Part shown: positions 11,956-22,624 of the stretch, in pieces
How positions within the stretch are numbered: position 1 is the stretch's first letter
Layout: each line of letters opens with the position of its first letter
From: Utricularia gibba
Taxonomy: Eukaryota > Streptophyta > Magnoliopsida > Lamiales > Lentibulariaceae
Length of the DNA stretch: 64,000 nt
Assembly: GCA_002189035.1 (NCBI GenBank)
Contig: NEEC01000023.1
Span: 806,001-870,000 of the forward strand
Direction of reading: 5' to 3'
The notes under the pieces: generated by a model
Databases searched by the model: none
Seen by the model: only the letters and a program-made list of their open reading frames with translations
What the model was told of the DNA's origin: nothing
Program-made: the position numbers and the translations under genes

Positions 11956-13081
11956 ATTGTGAGAAAAAGGGTGTTGTGTATCAGATGTATGCGGATGCTG
12001 TGTGTATCATTCATCAAAGTCATGGCTTCTTCTTCCATGCGTTGGAAAATCCAGACGCATGTTTAACAGTTTCTTCATTTGCAATTATCATGTTTTCTGT
12101 TCACACGGCCGCGCAGGAGGTCGGAGGGGTCCCTGCGTCCTTCTTCTAGATAATTTACATTAGAAAAATAGTTAGTTAATTCCTGTACTTGACTTGCGCG
12201 TGTGTAAGTGGAGCCCGTAAACGCGCCGGCGTCACCACCGTTCTGGAAATGCCACTGTGCGCTGCTACTAAACCATCCACAGCCACGATCCCGGCAACAT
12301 GCGTAGCAATTGTAGAAGTATTCGGCAGTGAAGTGAAGCTCCATAAAACCTTCCCTTTGGCCATAAATGACGCCATCTCCGGCGAAAGAGGGACAAGCGC
12401 GGGAAGTCAGGAGACAACATCTCCACAGCACGTAGTCGTTTCCCAGTTTTCCAGCTAATGCCACATCGTATTCACCGCCTTCCTCTCCGTCGTAGAAGTC
12501 CCCATAACAGTGACAGAAGGAAATGGGCAATGAGGAAGCACGGAATACCAGAGGTTGTCGAGATGAGGAAGAGGAATCCTCTATCACAGTCCCCTCCAGG
12601 ACAGAGGCATGTCTGATTATGGATATGTAGTGAAATGCCATGCTTATGCTTATTAGGGTATATTTAGTGATTTCCGGAAATGCTGATATTGTTTTCTGGA
12701 AATCATTTTTATTTTTTCGGAAATGACTTTTATTCTTGAATTTATATGTCACTGAAACCATTTTAAGGAAATTGAATTTTCTCGTGGAAACTTATTAACG
12801 GAATCCACGTCAGCATTTTCAGAAATTACTAAATATGGCGTGAAGGTAGCGTGACGGGGGAGAGATGAAGATCGGGAGACAAAAACCATGATTTCCGACA
12901 GAGCGTGGCGGGAATTAACCCGCCGCCAATACAGAAGACGACAGCGCAGCTCGCGGCGGTACGTGGCCGAAAGGCCGTCACCATGCATTAGTTTGACGGT
13001 AAACTTTCTCCTCGGGCCAGTTTTCCGACAGCGACGCAGCGTCCGCTCTGATATGCCTGCCCCTTCCCGGGCCGACACTGT
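11956..13081. other. 3' UTR and intergenic region containing a MITE-like repeat
   Basis: Holds the 3' UTR of the heparanase-like gene and, at 12660-12836, an inverted-repeat element. Two long adjoining open frames run on the minus strand (12075-12761 and 12749-13465). They show no family motif, cross the repeat and the IMP4 promoter elements, and overlap the end of the preceding gene, so I do not call them genes. Confidence 0.5.
12660..12836. mobile_element. MITE-like element with 27-bp terminal inverted repeats
   Basis: The left arm 12660-12686 (ATATTTAGTGATTTC...) and the reverse complement of the right arm 12810-12836 (ATATTTAGTAATTTC...) match at 24 of 27 positions. The 123-bp interior is A/T-rich, non-coding, and holds further TTC(C/T)GGAAAT-like units. 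Size and structure fit a non-autonomous DNA transposon. I cannot see a clean target-site duplication, so the superfamily is unassigned. Confidence 0.55.
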
Positions 13082-13249
13082 TGGGCCATATGTGATCGGA
13101 ATATTTATCAGGCCCAATAAGAATTGGACTACCCTTTTTGTCTTCAAGCCCGTGTTATGGAAATGATAGGGAGCCAATAGCAAGGATTCTCCGCATCGTT
13201 GCCGCCATCGCAACTCGCTGGAATCCCGGTAGTGAAGCCTAAACCCTAA
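13082..13249 (+). promoter_or_regulatory. Site II elements and telo-box upstream of IMP4
   Basis: TGGGCC at 13082-13087, its reverse GGCCCA at 13111-13116, and the telo-box AAACCCTAA at 13241-13249 lie 420-580 bp before the IMP4 start. Telo-box plus site II is the known arrangement in plant ribosome-biogenesis and ribosomal-protein promoters, matching the gene they precede. Confidence 0.65.
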
Positions 13250-13665
13250 AGAGGTGATTGCATTGTCACCGCCTCGTATTGTTGTTCCTTGTTGGCCATA
13301 GGGAGGTAAGGGAACGCGCAACATTTTCTTCCTTGAGTATCGTGCGCGAGATTCGAGATATGCGATTGTCAACGTGATACTTGATTTTGGAGAATTTTTT
13401 TTAGTTATAATGTTGTATTTGGAGGCATAATGGTGATTTTTTATTGTCTGAGCATTTGATACCACAGCCTTCTACTCATGCTCAATGCCCCTGCCCCAGC
13501 TCTTCGTGTTTGAAACTGAGTTTCTAGAGGCCTCGTTTGAAAGAAGAGTGCTAGTTTTTTTTTTTTTTGAAGATCTGTGGCAGAAGAGTTTGCTGGCCCT
13601 AGTTATAGATTTGAAATCAAAGTGGTGTCATCCAATGATATTTTTGCGTCTATTCAGTAGGTAGC

Positions 13666-15356
13666 ATGTTGAGGAGGAACGTTAGACTGAGGAGGGAGTA
13701 TTTGTACCGAAAAAGCTTGGAGGGGAAAGAAAAATCACTCTATGAAAAGAAGCTCAAGATTCGGGAAGCTTTGGAAGGTAGTTCTTGCTTCTAGTGGCAA
13801 GCATTCAAAAGTGTGTGAACACCGGGTGTTTTTTTTTTTTTTGTAAATTGATTTTCTTCTCCTTTTCAACAGAGAACAAGCCAATCCCTACTGAGCTTAG
13901 GAATGAGGAAGCAGCCCTTCGCCGAGAAATTGACCTTGAAGATGAAAACACTGCTGGTCTGTATTTGTTTTTTATATAATTTTTTGTGAAATTTAGTGAG
14001 GAGAACATGAGATTTTGGTCTGTTTTTGGGATCTTAACGAACATGTTCATTGTAAAGTTGTCGAGCCTGATTTTCCTATGAATTTTGTTGAGGTGTGAAA
14101 TATTGTTTTCTCATTCCAGTTCCTCATTCATCCATCGACGACGAGTATGCTAATGCCTGTGATAGAGATCCTAAAATTTTGCTAACAACATCTCGGAATC
14201 CAAGTGCCCCCCTTACTCAGTTTGTTAAGGTCTTGAAATCTCAAATGTCATGCACTTTTTGTCCTCGTTTGCTCTTTTTAGTTATTCCATCAAATTGTGC
14301 CCACATAATAATACTATCTTGACTCTGCAGGAATTGAAGTTTGTATTTCCTAATTCTGAGAGGATGAACAGAGGTGGCCAGGTTAGTTTGATCCTCTTCT
14401 TCATATCCTGGTATTAAACGTTAGATTTGATGTATTCCAGAAGCCCATATTTTCCCTCTCAACTGCAGGTGATATCCGAAATTGTTGAAACCTGTCGATC
14501 ACATGATTTCACGGATCTTATCTTAGTTCGTGAACATCGTGGTGTCCCAGATGGCATGATTATAAGTCATCTTCCCTTCGGGCCTACAGCTTACTTTGGG
14601 TTACTCAATGTGGTGAGTGGATGTGAATTTGTGTAATTGTGTACATGGCAGTTCTATGAACTCTTATATATGTCATCCTAATGTAGGTGACAAGACACGA
14701 CATCAAGGACAAAAAGGCTGTTGGAACTATGCCTGAGGCTTACCCACATTTGATTCTTGAGAACTTCTCTTTACATGTTTGTGCTTGATTCATTCTTTTA
14801 GCAGTTACTTGTGTTGCTGGAATAGCTCTTACATCCATGAGATAGCATGATGTGTCTTTCTGGTACGTAAAATACAGAGTCTGTTTCTCCTTTCAGGTAG
14901 GTAAAAGAACCGCAAATATTCTGAAGTACTTGTTTCCTGTACCGAAGCCAGATACAAAGCGAATAGTTACTTTCGCTAACAAAGATGATTACATTTCTTT
15001 CAGGTGGGCATTGGGGTGTAGTGATTGCGCCACATATGGTCATGAGTTTTGTATCTTATCTATTTGCTGTCAAATTTGCAGGAATCATGTGTATCAGAAA
15101 CGAGGAGGTCCCAAGTCCATTGAACTGAAGGAGATCGGACCGCGATTCGAGATGCGACTTTATAAGGTACCCCAGATTGCCATCTCCCTCCCTCTCTGTG
15201 CACACTAAACTCCGCGTTCATGTGTGTCTTATGACGCTGCAGATCAAACTGGGAACGATGGACGATGAGGTAGCTCAAGATGAATGGGTTCTTAAGCCTT
15301 ACATGAACACCACCAGGAAACGGAGGTTTTTAGGCGACTCTCTGCCTCCTGAATGA
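13666..15356 (+). CDS. IMP4: U3 small nucleolar ribonucleoprotein IMP4 (Brix domain)
   Basis: Component of the U3 snoRNP/SSU processome, acting in the nucleolus in early pre-rRNA cleavage to make 18S rRNA. Nine exons: 13666-13777, 13873-13955, 14120-14229, 14331-14381, 14469-14612, 14687-14776, 14896-15003, 15082-15166 and 15243-15356, giving 298 residues, the normal length. It starts MLRRNVRLRREYLYRKSLEG as IMP4 does. Brix-domain landmarks are ILLTTSRNPSAPLTQFVKEL, DLILVREHRGVPDGMIISHL, PFGPTAYFGLLNVVTRHDI, RIVTFANKDDYISFRNHVY and the closing KSIELKEIGPRFEMRLYKI. The donor after ...ENFSLH (GTTTGT) is weak but gives the conserved join to VGKRTANILKYLFP. The frame is intact. Its stop is only about 130 bp from the next start on the same strand. 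Confidence 0.97.
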
Positions 15357-15486
15357 CGAGTTTTGGTATCGAGTGGGCTGATGCGTTGCATTACAATTTG
15401 GGGTGCATTTGCCCCATCCTGTTAGAACGCAAACCGCGTGCTTCTACTATTTATCCACTCCTTTCGACAAGAACGAAAAAAAAATA

Positions 15487-16503
15487 ATGGAAAACATCTC
15501 GATCAGCGGAGCAATTTTTATTTCCTTCATGAAACCTTTCGCTTCGAAATGCAGTTTCCCTTCCCGGATTCGCGTGAGCAGCTCTCTCGGCGACGGCGGT
15601 GAAGTCCCTCCGCCGCCGTCGGACCAATTTCGACCGCTGCAGGCGGTGTTCCGGAGGCGCCTTCTCGCCGGCGCTGGCGCCGCTTCTCTTATAGCTCTTG
15701 GCGCTAATTTCTGCGGTGGCACGAGCTTTCTCCTGGGGTTCTCGCCGGAGGTGGCTCGGAGCCTGAAGCTCGATGCAGTTTATCCGGTCGGTGGATTCTT
15801 CCGGTACATTGACACGAGCCAAGGATTTGGTCGGTAAATTGTAGTTGTCTCTCTTAGGGCTGTACGGAGCTTCACCGCTGTTTTCTGAATTCGAATACGA
15901 TGCAGAGTTCGTATATCCAGAGAGCTGGGTCGGTGATCAGACGTTACTGTACAGAGCCGCTGGAGAAGCGGAACGACCGCTGGATCCTCCTCCTGTGGAA
16001 GGGCGAAAGAAGATGAAGGGGCCGGTGGTGGCATTCGGCCCTCCGGCTTCGACGGGAGAGCTGAACGTGAGTGTCATTGTGTCGTCGGTTCCCATTGGCT
16101 TCTCGTAAGTGGACATGTTCATTTGGAGGAAGCATCATGATCCCACAGTGAAGTGATCTGACGCCGGAGGCATCATCACAGGATGGAGTCGTTCGGTGGA
16201 GCGGGGGAGGTGGGAGACGCCATCGTCAAGACGATCACGGCATCCAGCAGAGGCACAGACGTGAAGGGAAGGCTGCTGGCTGCCAGGCTGAGAGAAGATG
16301 CGTCGAGGAACATCAAGTATTACGAGCTTGAATTTGTTGTTCAGAGCTCAACTTTCCAGCGCCACAACGTGGCTGTTTGCTGCGCCCACAAGGGAAAGCT
16401 CTTCACCCTCAATGCGCAGGCGCCGGAATCTGTTTGGCCTCACGTCAAATCGCAGTTCACTGCCATTGCTCATTCTTTCAACATAGAGGATATGCATGTG
16501 TGA
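15487..16503 (+). CDS. PsbP domain-containing chloroplast protein
   Basis: Member of the PsbP-like/PPD family of thylakoid lumen proteins associated with photosystem II or NDH assembly. Three exons: 15487-15829, 15906-16104 and 16182-16503, giving 287 residues. The first ~60 residues are Ser/Arg-rich. A twin-arginine-like RRRLLAGAGAASLIALGANF follows, as in lumen-targeting bipartite transit peptides. The mature domain begins QGFEFVYPESWVGDQTLLYR, which requires a phase-1 donor at 15829/15830. It continues STGELNVSVIVSSVPIGF, ...YYELEFVVQS and HNVAVCCAHKGKLFTLNAQA, ending near SVWPHVKSQF, all typical of PsbP folds. A second ATG at 15529 is possible. I cannot assign the exact PPD number from memory with confidence. 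Confidence 0.88.
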
Positions 16504-16743
16504 GCAGAAAACAAAGAAATACAAGTTTTTTCTGGCATCAATGGATGGAGAATCTTTGTACTACAGGAGTTCAAGTATTCATTCCCACAACCGCATAATT
16601 AACCTCCTCTCTCACTTTCCAACAGTGACAACTAAAAATTTCAAACAAGGCCTGTGATATATGTACGTAAGATGTAACAACGACTGAAGATAAAGACAGC
16701 ATCCTGGTTTTCTGAAAAATATCACCTGAAGAAGTTGAGGCTG

Positions 16744-19700
16744 TCACTCAATTCGAGCATTCTCAGAAGATGGGGTTCCAGCAAGCCAACCCCATACGCC
16801 ACCTGAGTTCTGCTTTTGCCTTGCCATCACTGCAGCTTGTTCAGAAGCAGCCTTTTGTCGCTGTAGGATTTCGAGTTCCTTCTGAAGTGTCTCCATTGTC
16901 TGTAGCTTCTGCCTCAGCTCTGCAACGTCCACCTATCATTTCAAGCACAAAAGCGTTACTCTCGCAGATCTTTGGCCCAAGCTGTTAATGCTTCCAGCTG
17001 TAGTGACATGCTATAATCCAACATTAATATACATGGAGAGACGCTCATTATAGATTACAATGAAGATGCTGATGAGCCATTTTCAGCATGCATTCAGTGG
17101 GTTTTAAAGCTCTGTATCGCGATGCTGGAAGTTGTCGATCAACCAGAATACTTACCTCGAGTTTGAAACATCTGGACTGTTCAGCAACAAGCTGGCTGCG
17201 TACCGATTGCAGTTCCTGAAAAAAATATAATTTCATATCAGGAAACTTGGATTAGTCGCCAATGTGGAAGGTTTCTCTTCATTCAGAAACTTCCGTTTTC
17301 TAGCATGCGCAAAACGATCAGTAACACAGTAAGATCTAAAATAAAACTTACCTTGTAGGTTTCTGCACTACGAGACTCTGCTTCTCTCAATTCTTCCCTT
17401 AGTTTCTCCGTCTGCATTTTCTCATTGGAGATAGATGATTCTAAATCTTCCTTGTCTGCCTGGGCAGCAGCTAGAAGGCGCTCATTTGTCTCTCCAGCAT
17501 GGGTAATCTGAAAGTGCCACAGATATAATTTTTGAATTCTTAGCTAATATGATCACAATTCTTGACTAAAAAATGCGATCATCCGGGTCTACAGCAACAC
17601 AAAAGTACACAATTGTGTGCATGGATAAAAACGTGGAAGTATCTCATACCTTGGGTTCGTTATCTACATTGTCAACAGAAATTAAACTTATTTTTCCTTC
17701 TTGGCCAGTCTCAGACTCAGATTCCACATCTTTGGGTGCATTTGTGAAATTTTGATTTTCATCAGCATAAACAATGTCACGCTCTAATGTAGACTGTGAC
17801 GTTGATTTACGGCTTGGTTTTAGAACATTGACCTGTTAGCAGAAATTAAGTAAAAACAGCAGAGATTGATGGAACAAACAAACCTATGGAGCAGGAAAGG
17901 CGAAAGTAATACTCATACCTCGTTGTTGTATCTCCCGTTATATCCACCAAAAGAAACAAGGAGGTCTTCTCCATTGTAAGAACTAAGGACTAAACTGGAG
18001 CCCTGCAGATTAGTACGTTGAGTTAGTGAAAAAACTAAAATAATGAAATACTGCCACTTGGTTTCTTGAAGAATGGAATAACCTCACTAGCAAGAGGAAC
18101 ACGTCCTTGGACAGCAGTTACCACTGACCATTCACGTGTAGACATGTTAAGGACAACAGTCTCTGACGACCCTGCAAATGCAATACATGAATGCGCTATG
18201 CAAAAAAGGCATATAGCTTCTTTAAAAGTCAATGCACATTCAAATAGAACTCAATAAAACAATATCTAAACCTTATTCCAACATGGCGAGATCAGAGAGT
18301 AGTTAAAAATTCTTACCACTCTTGTTGTTACCCCCACCGACTATAAACCAGTTCTCTCCAATTGTAACTCCTGCATGGCCTGCACGAGGACTTGGTGTTT
18401 CACCCTTCTGAGTTGGCCTTGACCATTCCATCTACAGAACTCATAAGAACTCAAAGCGTCAAAAGCTACAGATCGAGAACTTGGAAACTAAAAGGATCAA
18501 AATATGTATATAACTCACAGTTTGAAGATCTAGGACATGAAGATCATTGAAGCATGTTGCATGTGAACCCCCACCAAAGATGAAAAGGTAACGGTCTTCA
18601 TGTACTGCTGCAGCATGACCAGATCTAGGAGAAGGTGGCACGCCCCTACAAAAGTAAAAGAGAACCACAAACGAGATTCATTGATCAAGCCAACTAGATG
18701 AAGCTATGTGAACCAAACGTTCATCTTCATGTTACAAAGCTCTTCCAACAATGACCGAATCAATTAAGAACCAAGAGAGATAATGACAACCCACATCAAT
18801 TTAATGCATTCCCAGTTTTCATTGTAACCCAGCACACCATATACTAAGAACACGGCCCAAGATTAAAATCATTCACTGCCTGAAAGATTCAAACAGCACC
18901 AAAAGATGTCCGGAAAAGCTTTTCCAATTAGTTGGAAAGCAGGTTCTTTGAAATGATTGCCAAATAGCATAGCTTCTAGATGATCTCCAGCATGCAATAT
19001 GTTTGGAAACTAGGTAAACAATGGGGAACGAATGTGGATTCGAAGTCAGATTGGGAGGCTTTGGGAAAACCTACACAGTATCCATTTCATCCCACGTCAT
19101 GGTTTCCAAGTCCAAGATGTGCAAGTCATTCAAAAGAGATCGCTTTGCATCTTCTCCACCAAATATCACCAGAGTAGATCCCACAATAGTAACAGACTGC
19201 CCTCCTCGAGATACCTCCACAAGAAGAATACAAAAAAAGGGTAAGATCTTATGCCAATCCTTGAAAAAAAGATGGAAGGAAGAAGAAGTGATACTGGAGG
19301 AGTTCCATATGTCTTCAAGGCTGTCCATGCAGAAGTTTTCAAATCAAGCATCCTCACTAAAAAAACACATAAATCCTTCAGGAGGTTATTACATGTAAAC
19401 TAAAGTTGATTTCAGGAAACCTAAGAGACATAAATGACATACATTATGGGCATGAACTAATACAACAAGAGACTCATCCTCATTCACATCTCTTTAGCAA
19501 ATAGCCAATGTCCTAATAGATGTTGACAAAAAATCTACATTTACAAAAAAAAAAAAAAAAAAAAAAAAAATCTAAAAGACTAGATAGAATGCTCGTTAAA
19601 ATTTGGAATTTATATTTTGCATTGAATTGAGTGATATTTTGTACAACAAAACAGTCGAATATGAATCCAGTCTAATGTACAAGCTAAAATCTAGTCGATG

Positions 19701-22280
19701 CAACTACATGTGTAATCAAGAACCAACTCAAATACAAATAGCCTTGTCCTAACATGATTAACAATAAGGAGATTACATGCAGCCAGCTTTATCACCTTGC
19801 AAAGTTTCCGTAGAATCCTTTGCATGTCCAGCCACTGAAATAAGTTTATGCCCATCCCATGGTATCTGTAAAATGCGCAGTAAATTTAATGACTGAATCA
19901 CTTGCTCAAAATATTAAATGATCAATATAGCATTCCACAGTGTCATTGAAACTTCCCCTCTATTTACAAAATGACAATTAGATGCTGCTACTGAATACAA
20001 TGCACTGAACATCTATCAATGCAGCTAATAAGCCACCATGGTCTCTCTAAATGAGAGGGCTACAAACCAGTGAATGGCCAGCACATGGAGAAATCGTGTT
20101 CCCCTTCTCCAACTTAGCTTCAACTTTGGACCAAGTCCACGTTCTCATATCCAAAACCTAATATAAGCACAGAAAATAAAAACCCATAGTCTGATTTCAG
20201 AGGTAAAAGTGCTAGAAAATCTAAGAAGAGAGGAAGAAAACTGAACAAGAATCCAGGGATTTAGGCTATTTAGGCATAGCCGCACATACAGAGAATGAAG
20301 TTCCTAATGGTTCCAACAACTAGATCAACTATTTTACATTTGCATACAATATATCAACATGCATATGTACATCACATTTTGAAGTAAAAGATCCAGGGGA
20401 CCATTACCTGGATATCATTAAGGTAACGTCCATTGTGATTGCCACCAAATATGTACATTTTATATCCAAGGACAGCTGCTCCATGCTGTTAACATAGAAC
20501 ATAAATTTGAAACTAATGAAAACCATACAAGTTTAAATGCCCTTTCTCACAGATATCAAAATACATGAGAAGCAAAATGTAAGGCATAAATCTGACACCT
20601 CATATCTAGCTTTAGGTAAGGTTCCAGAAATCAGAGGAGCCACCCATTGGTCATAAACGCTAACTGTGCTGGTAACTTCAGATAATACATCTTTATCCTG
20701 AGCATCCGTTAAGTCAAGCTTTTCTGTTGGGACAGCCTTGACTTCTGAGACAATTTCCCCATTAGTCGATATTGGAAGAGTTTCAGGATTATGCTGCACC
20801 AAAAGAAAAAGTGTAAATTTTTGGAAACAAAGCAATTTAAAACATTCTGTAATAGGTTTAAATTTTCTGTCTGAATTAAGAGCACATAGCATTAAGAAGA
20901 AAATAAAAAATTTCAATGGAATCAGATGGGAAAATAATTTAGTAGCACAAAGAGTCTTATTTTCACAGAAGTAAATTGCAAACCATTGTTTGTTAGAATC
21001 GAATGGAACCCGGCCAATGTAGAAATTAACAGCAATACCAAAGTAACATGTATATTTAGTAGCAAACTTACATTCATTTCGACATCTCGAACAGGATCTG
21101 CAACGATATCTGAAACCCTAGAATACCATCCTGGATGTTCTTCCTGTCTTGGGAGAGTTCCAGGTGAATACTCTAATAAGTTTCACAACGAAGATAATGC
21201 AAACAAGTTTATATTGACCTCTAAAATTTTGACAAAAAGCCGCATTGCTTCAGTGGAAGCCAGGTTTCCTAGTCCGTTCCAGCTTCACAAGTAAAAGAGA
21301 AGCTGGCTTTAGTTCCTCTTTTTCTGTTTCTCTTATGCGAAAACATGTCAATGCTAATAAGGGCATCGCTATTTTAGAGCCTAGTGAGTGCAAACCTTGT
21401 CCATTTTCCATGCTCAATGGGACTCCATCCTCTTGGCTTTTGAATATTGCAAGGTCCTACGGTAGCCTTTAACCACCAAACAAACAACCCCATTATTAAT
21501 GACCAAATTAAACTCATCCTGAACTATTTTATCGCCATTTAATTGTTTTAATCAGAAAAAAAGATCCCGCATATAATCCAAAATATCAAATCTCACTATT
21601 CAAGTTGAAATATCTGCATCCAAATTGATGATCAACAGAATTGCTAAATATTTGAAATTGGTACAAATGGATGAAATCCGTTGTACCAATTCAACAAAAC
21701 CCGACTTAAATGAATATAAAAATAATTAGTAGCACGTAACAGCAAACCCGAATGAGATACAAGGATTTCACAATTAAAGCTCCAGATTGCTACAAAAGTA
21801 GGAAGCCTTAGAAGGATTTCCAGCAATGACGATATGTCTGCTTTCGAAGAAACTTCTTAGATCAAGAGGAAAAAACAAAGTTTCCAGAAAGATCAAATTT
21901 GGATGTTGGGCAAACACATTGTTAAGATTATCATTCATCCCAATCCAGAAAACTGATTCAGATAATTTGACGAAAATCAGTCATTATCCAGAGCCTAAGA
22001 CCAAAAGGCGAGCGGATCAAACGCAAATGGATGGACCTAAAGCTCTGGTCAAAATGAAGGCGACAAAAAACTGAAGAGCTGATGAAACAAAAGCGAAAGT
22101 TTCAGAACCTAAGACCTGCTGATATAGAGCATATAGTAGCAATGCGGAGTCATTTGAGAACTTGGAGGTAACGTCTCTTGATGCGGAGGTGGGAGATCCA
22201 CCAAATCCAGCGTACGCCGCCGCCGAATAGAATCTATCCGGATAAGAGAGACCGGTCAATGCTCTTGCCGTCGTCTCCAT
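16744..22280 (-). CDS. ACBP4: Acyl-CoA-binding domain protein with kelch repeats (ACBP4/5 type)
   Basis: Cytosolic acyl-CoA-binding protein of the large kelch class, which binds long-chain acyl-CoA esters and interacts through its kelch propeller. About 16 short exons run over 5.5 kb. Exon 1 (22280-22116) begins METTARALTGLSYPDRFYSA, the start of the ACB domain. It continues ATVGPCNIQKPRGW, GLGNLASTEAMRLFVKILE and EEHPGWYS (about 21470-21080). A linker exon follows at 20795-20600. Kelch units include MYIFGGNHNGRYLNDIQVLD (about 20450), LVIFGGEDAKRSLLNDLHIL (about 19130), YLFIFGGGSHATCFNDLHVL (about 18560) and WFIVGGGNKS. The C-terminal third is a Glu/Lys/Gln-rich coiled coil (about 17510-16750) ending WGWLAGTPSSENARIE. 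The long intron near 18660-19070 and a poly-A run at about 19543-19570 hold nothing recognisable. Internal exon edges are approximate. Confidence 0.93.
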
Positions 22281-22624
22281 CGTCGCCGACCGCTGGCGAT
22301 TTCAGATCGGAATCAAGAAGCAATGGCAGTCGTTGAGATGAAGAAATTGATAAATGAGTACAACGCTATACTATACAAACTTAATTGATGCAGTTATTAT
22401 TTGTCTTGAAATTATTTTACAGCTGTAAATAGTAAAAAAATATTTATGTTTCTTAATGTTCGTTTCATTCCCAATTTCCTCTTCTTCTTTAACCATGTGA
22501 GGGGAAGGTTCAATAACTGCTTCTGCATACTGATGATCGCTCGAGGTTTAAGCTTCTCCGGTTCGTGTTGAGGTTACGTTTTCTGAGACACCTGCGGCTT
22601 CCGAGGTCCAAGGCGGTACCCGTG
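22281..22624. promoter_or_regulatory. Short divergent promoter ACBP4 / PWWP gene
   Basis: Only 344 bp separate the two divergent start codons. Both 5' leaders and core promoters must fit here, so a shared bidirectional promoter is likely. An A/T-rich block spans 22375-22450. Confidence 0.5.

Noticed and set aside
19543-19570. Long poly-A run, possible retroposon tail
   Set aside because: It sits in an intron of the minus-strand ACBP4 gene with no recognisable body or target duplication beside it.
22565-22624. N-terminal extension of the PWWP protein
   Set aside because: It begins with GTG, not ATG, and adds no conserved sequence; the first ATG is at 22625.
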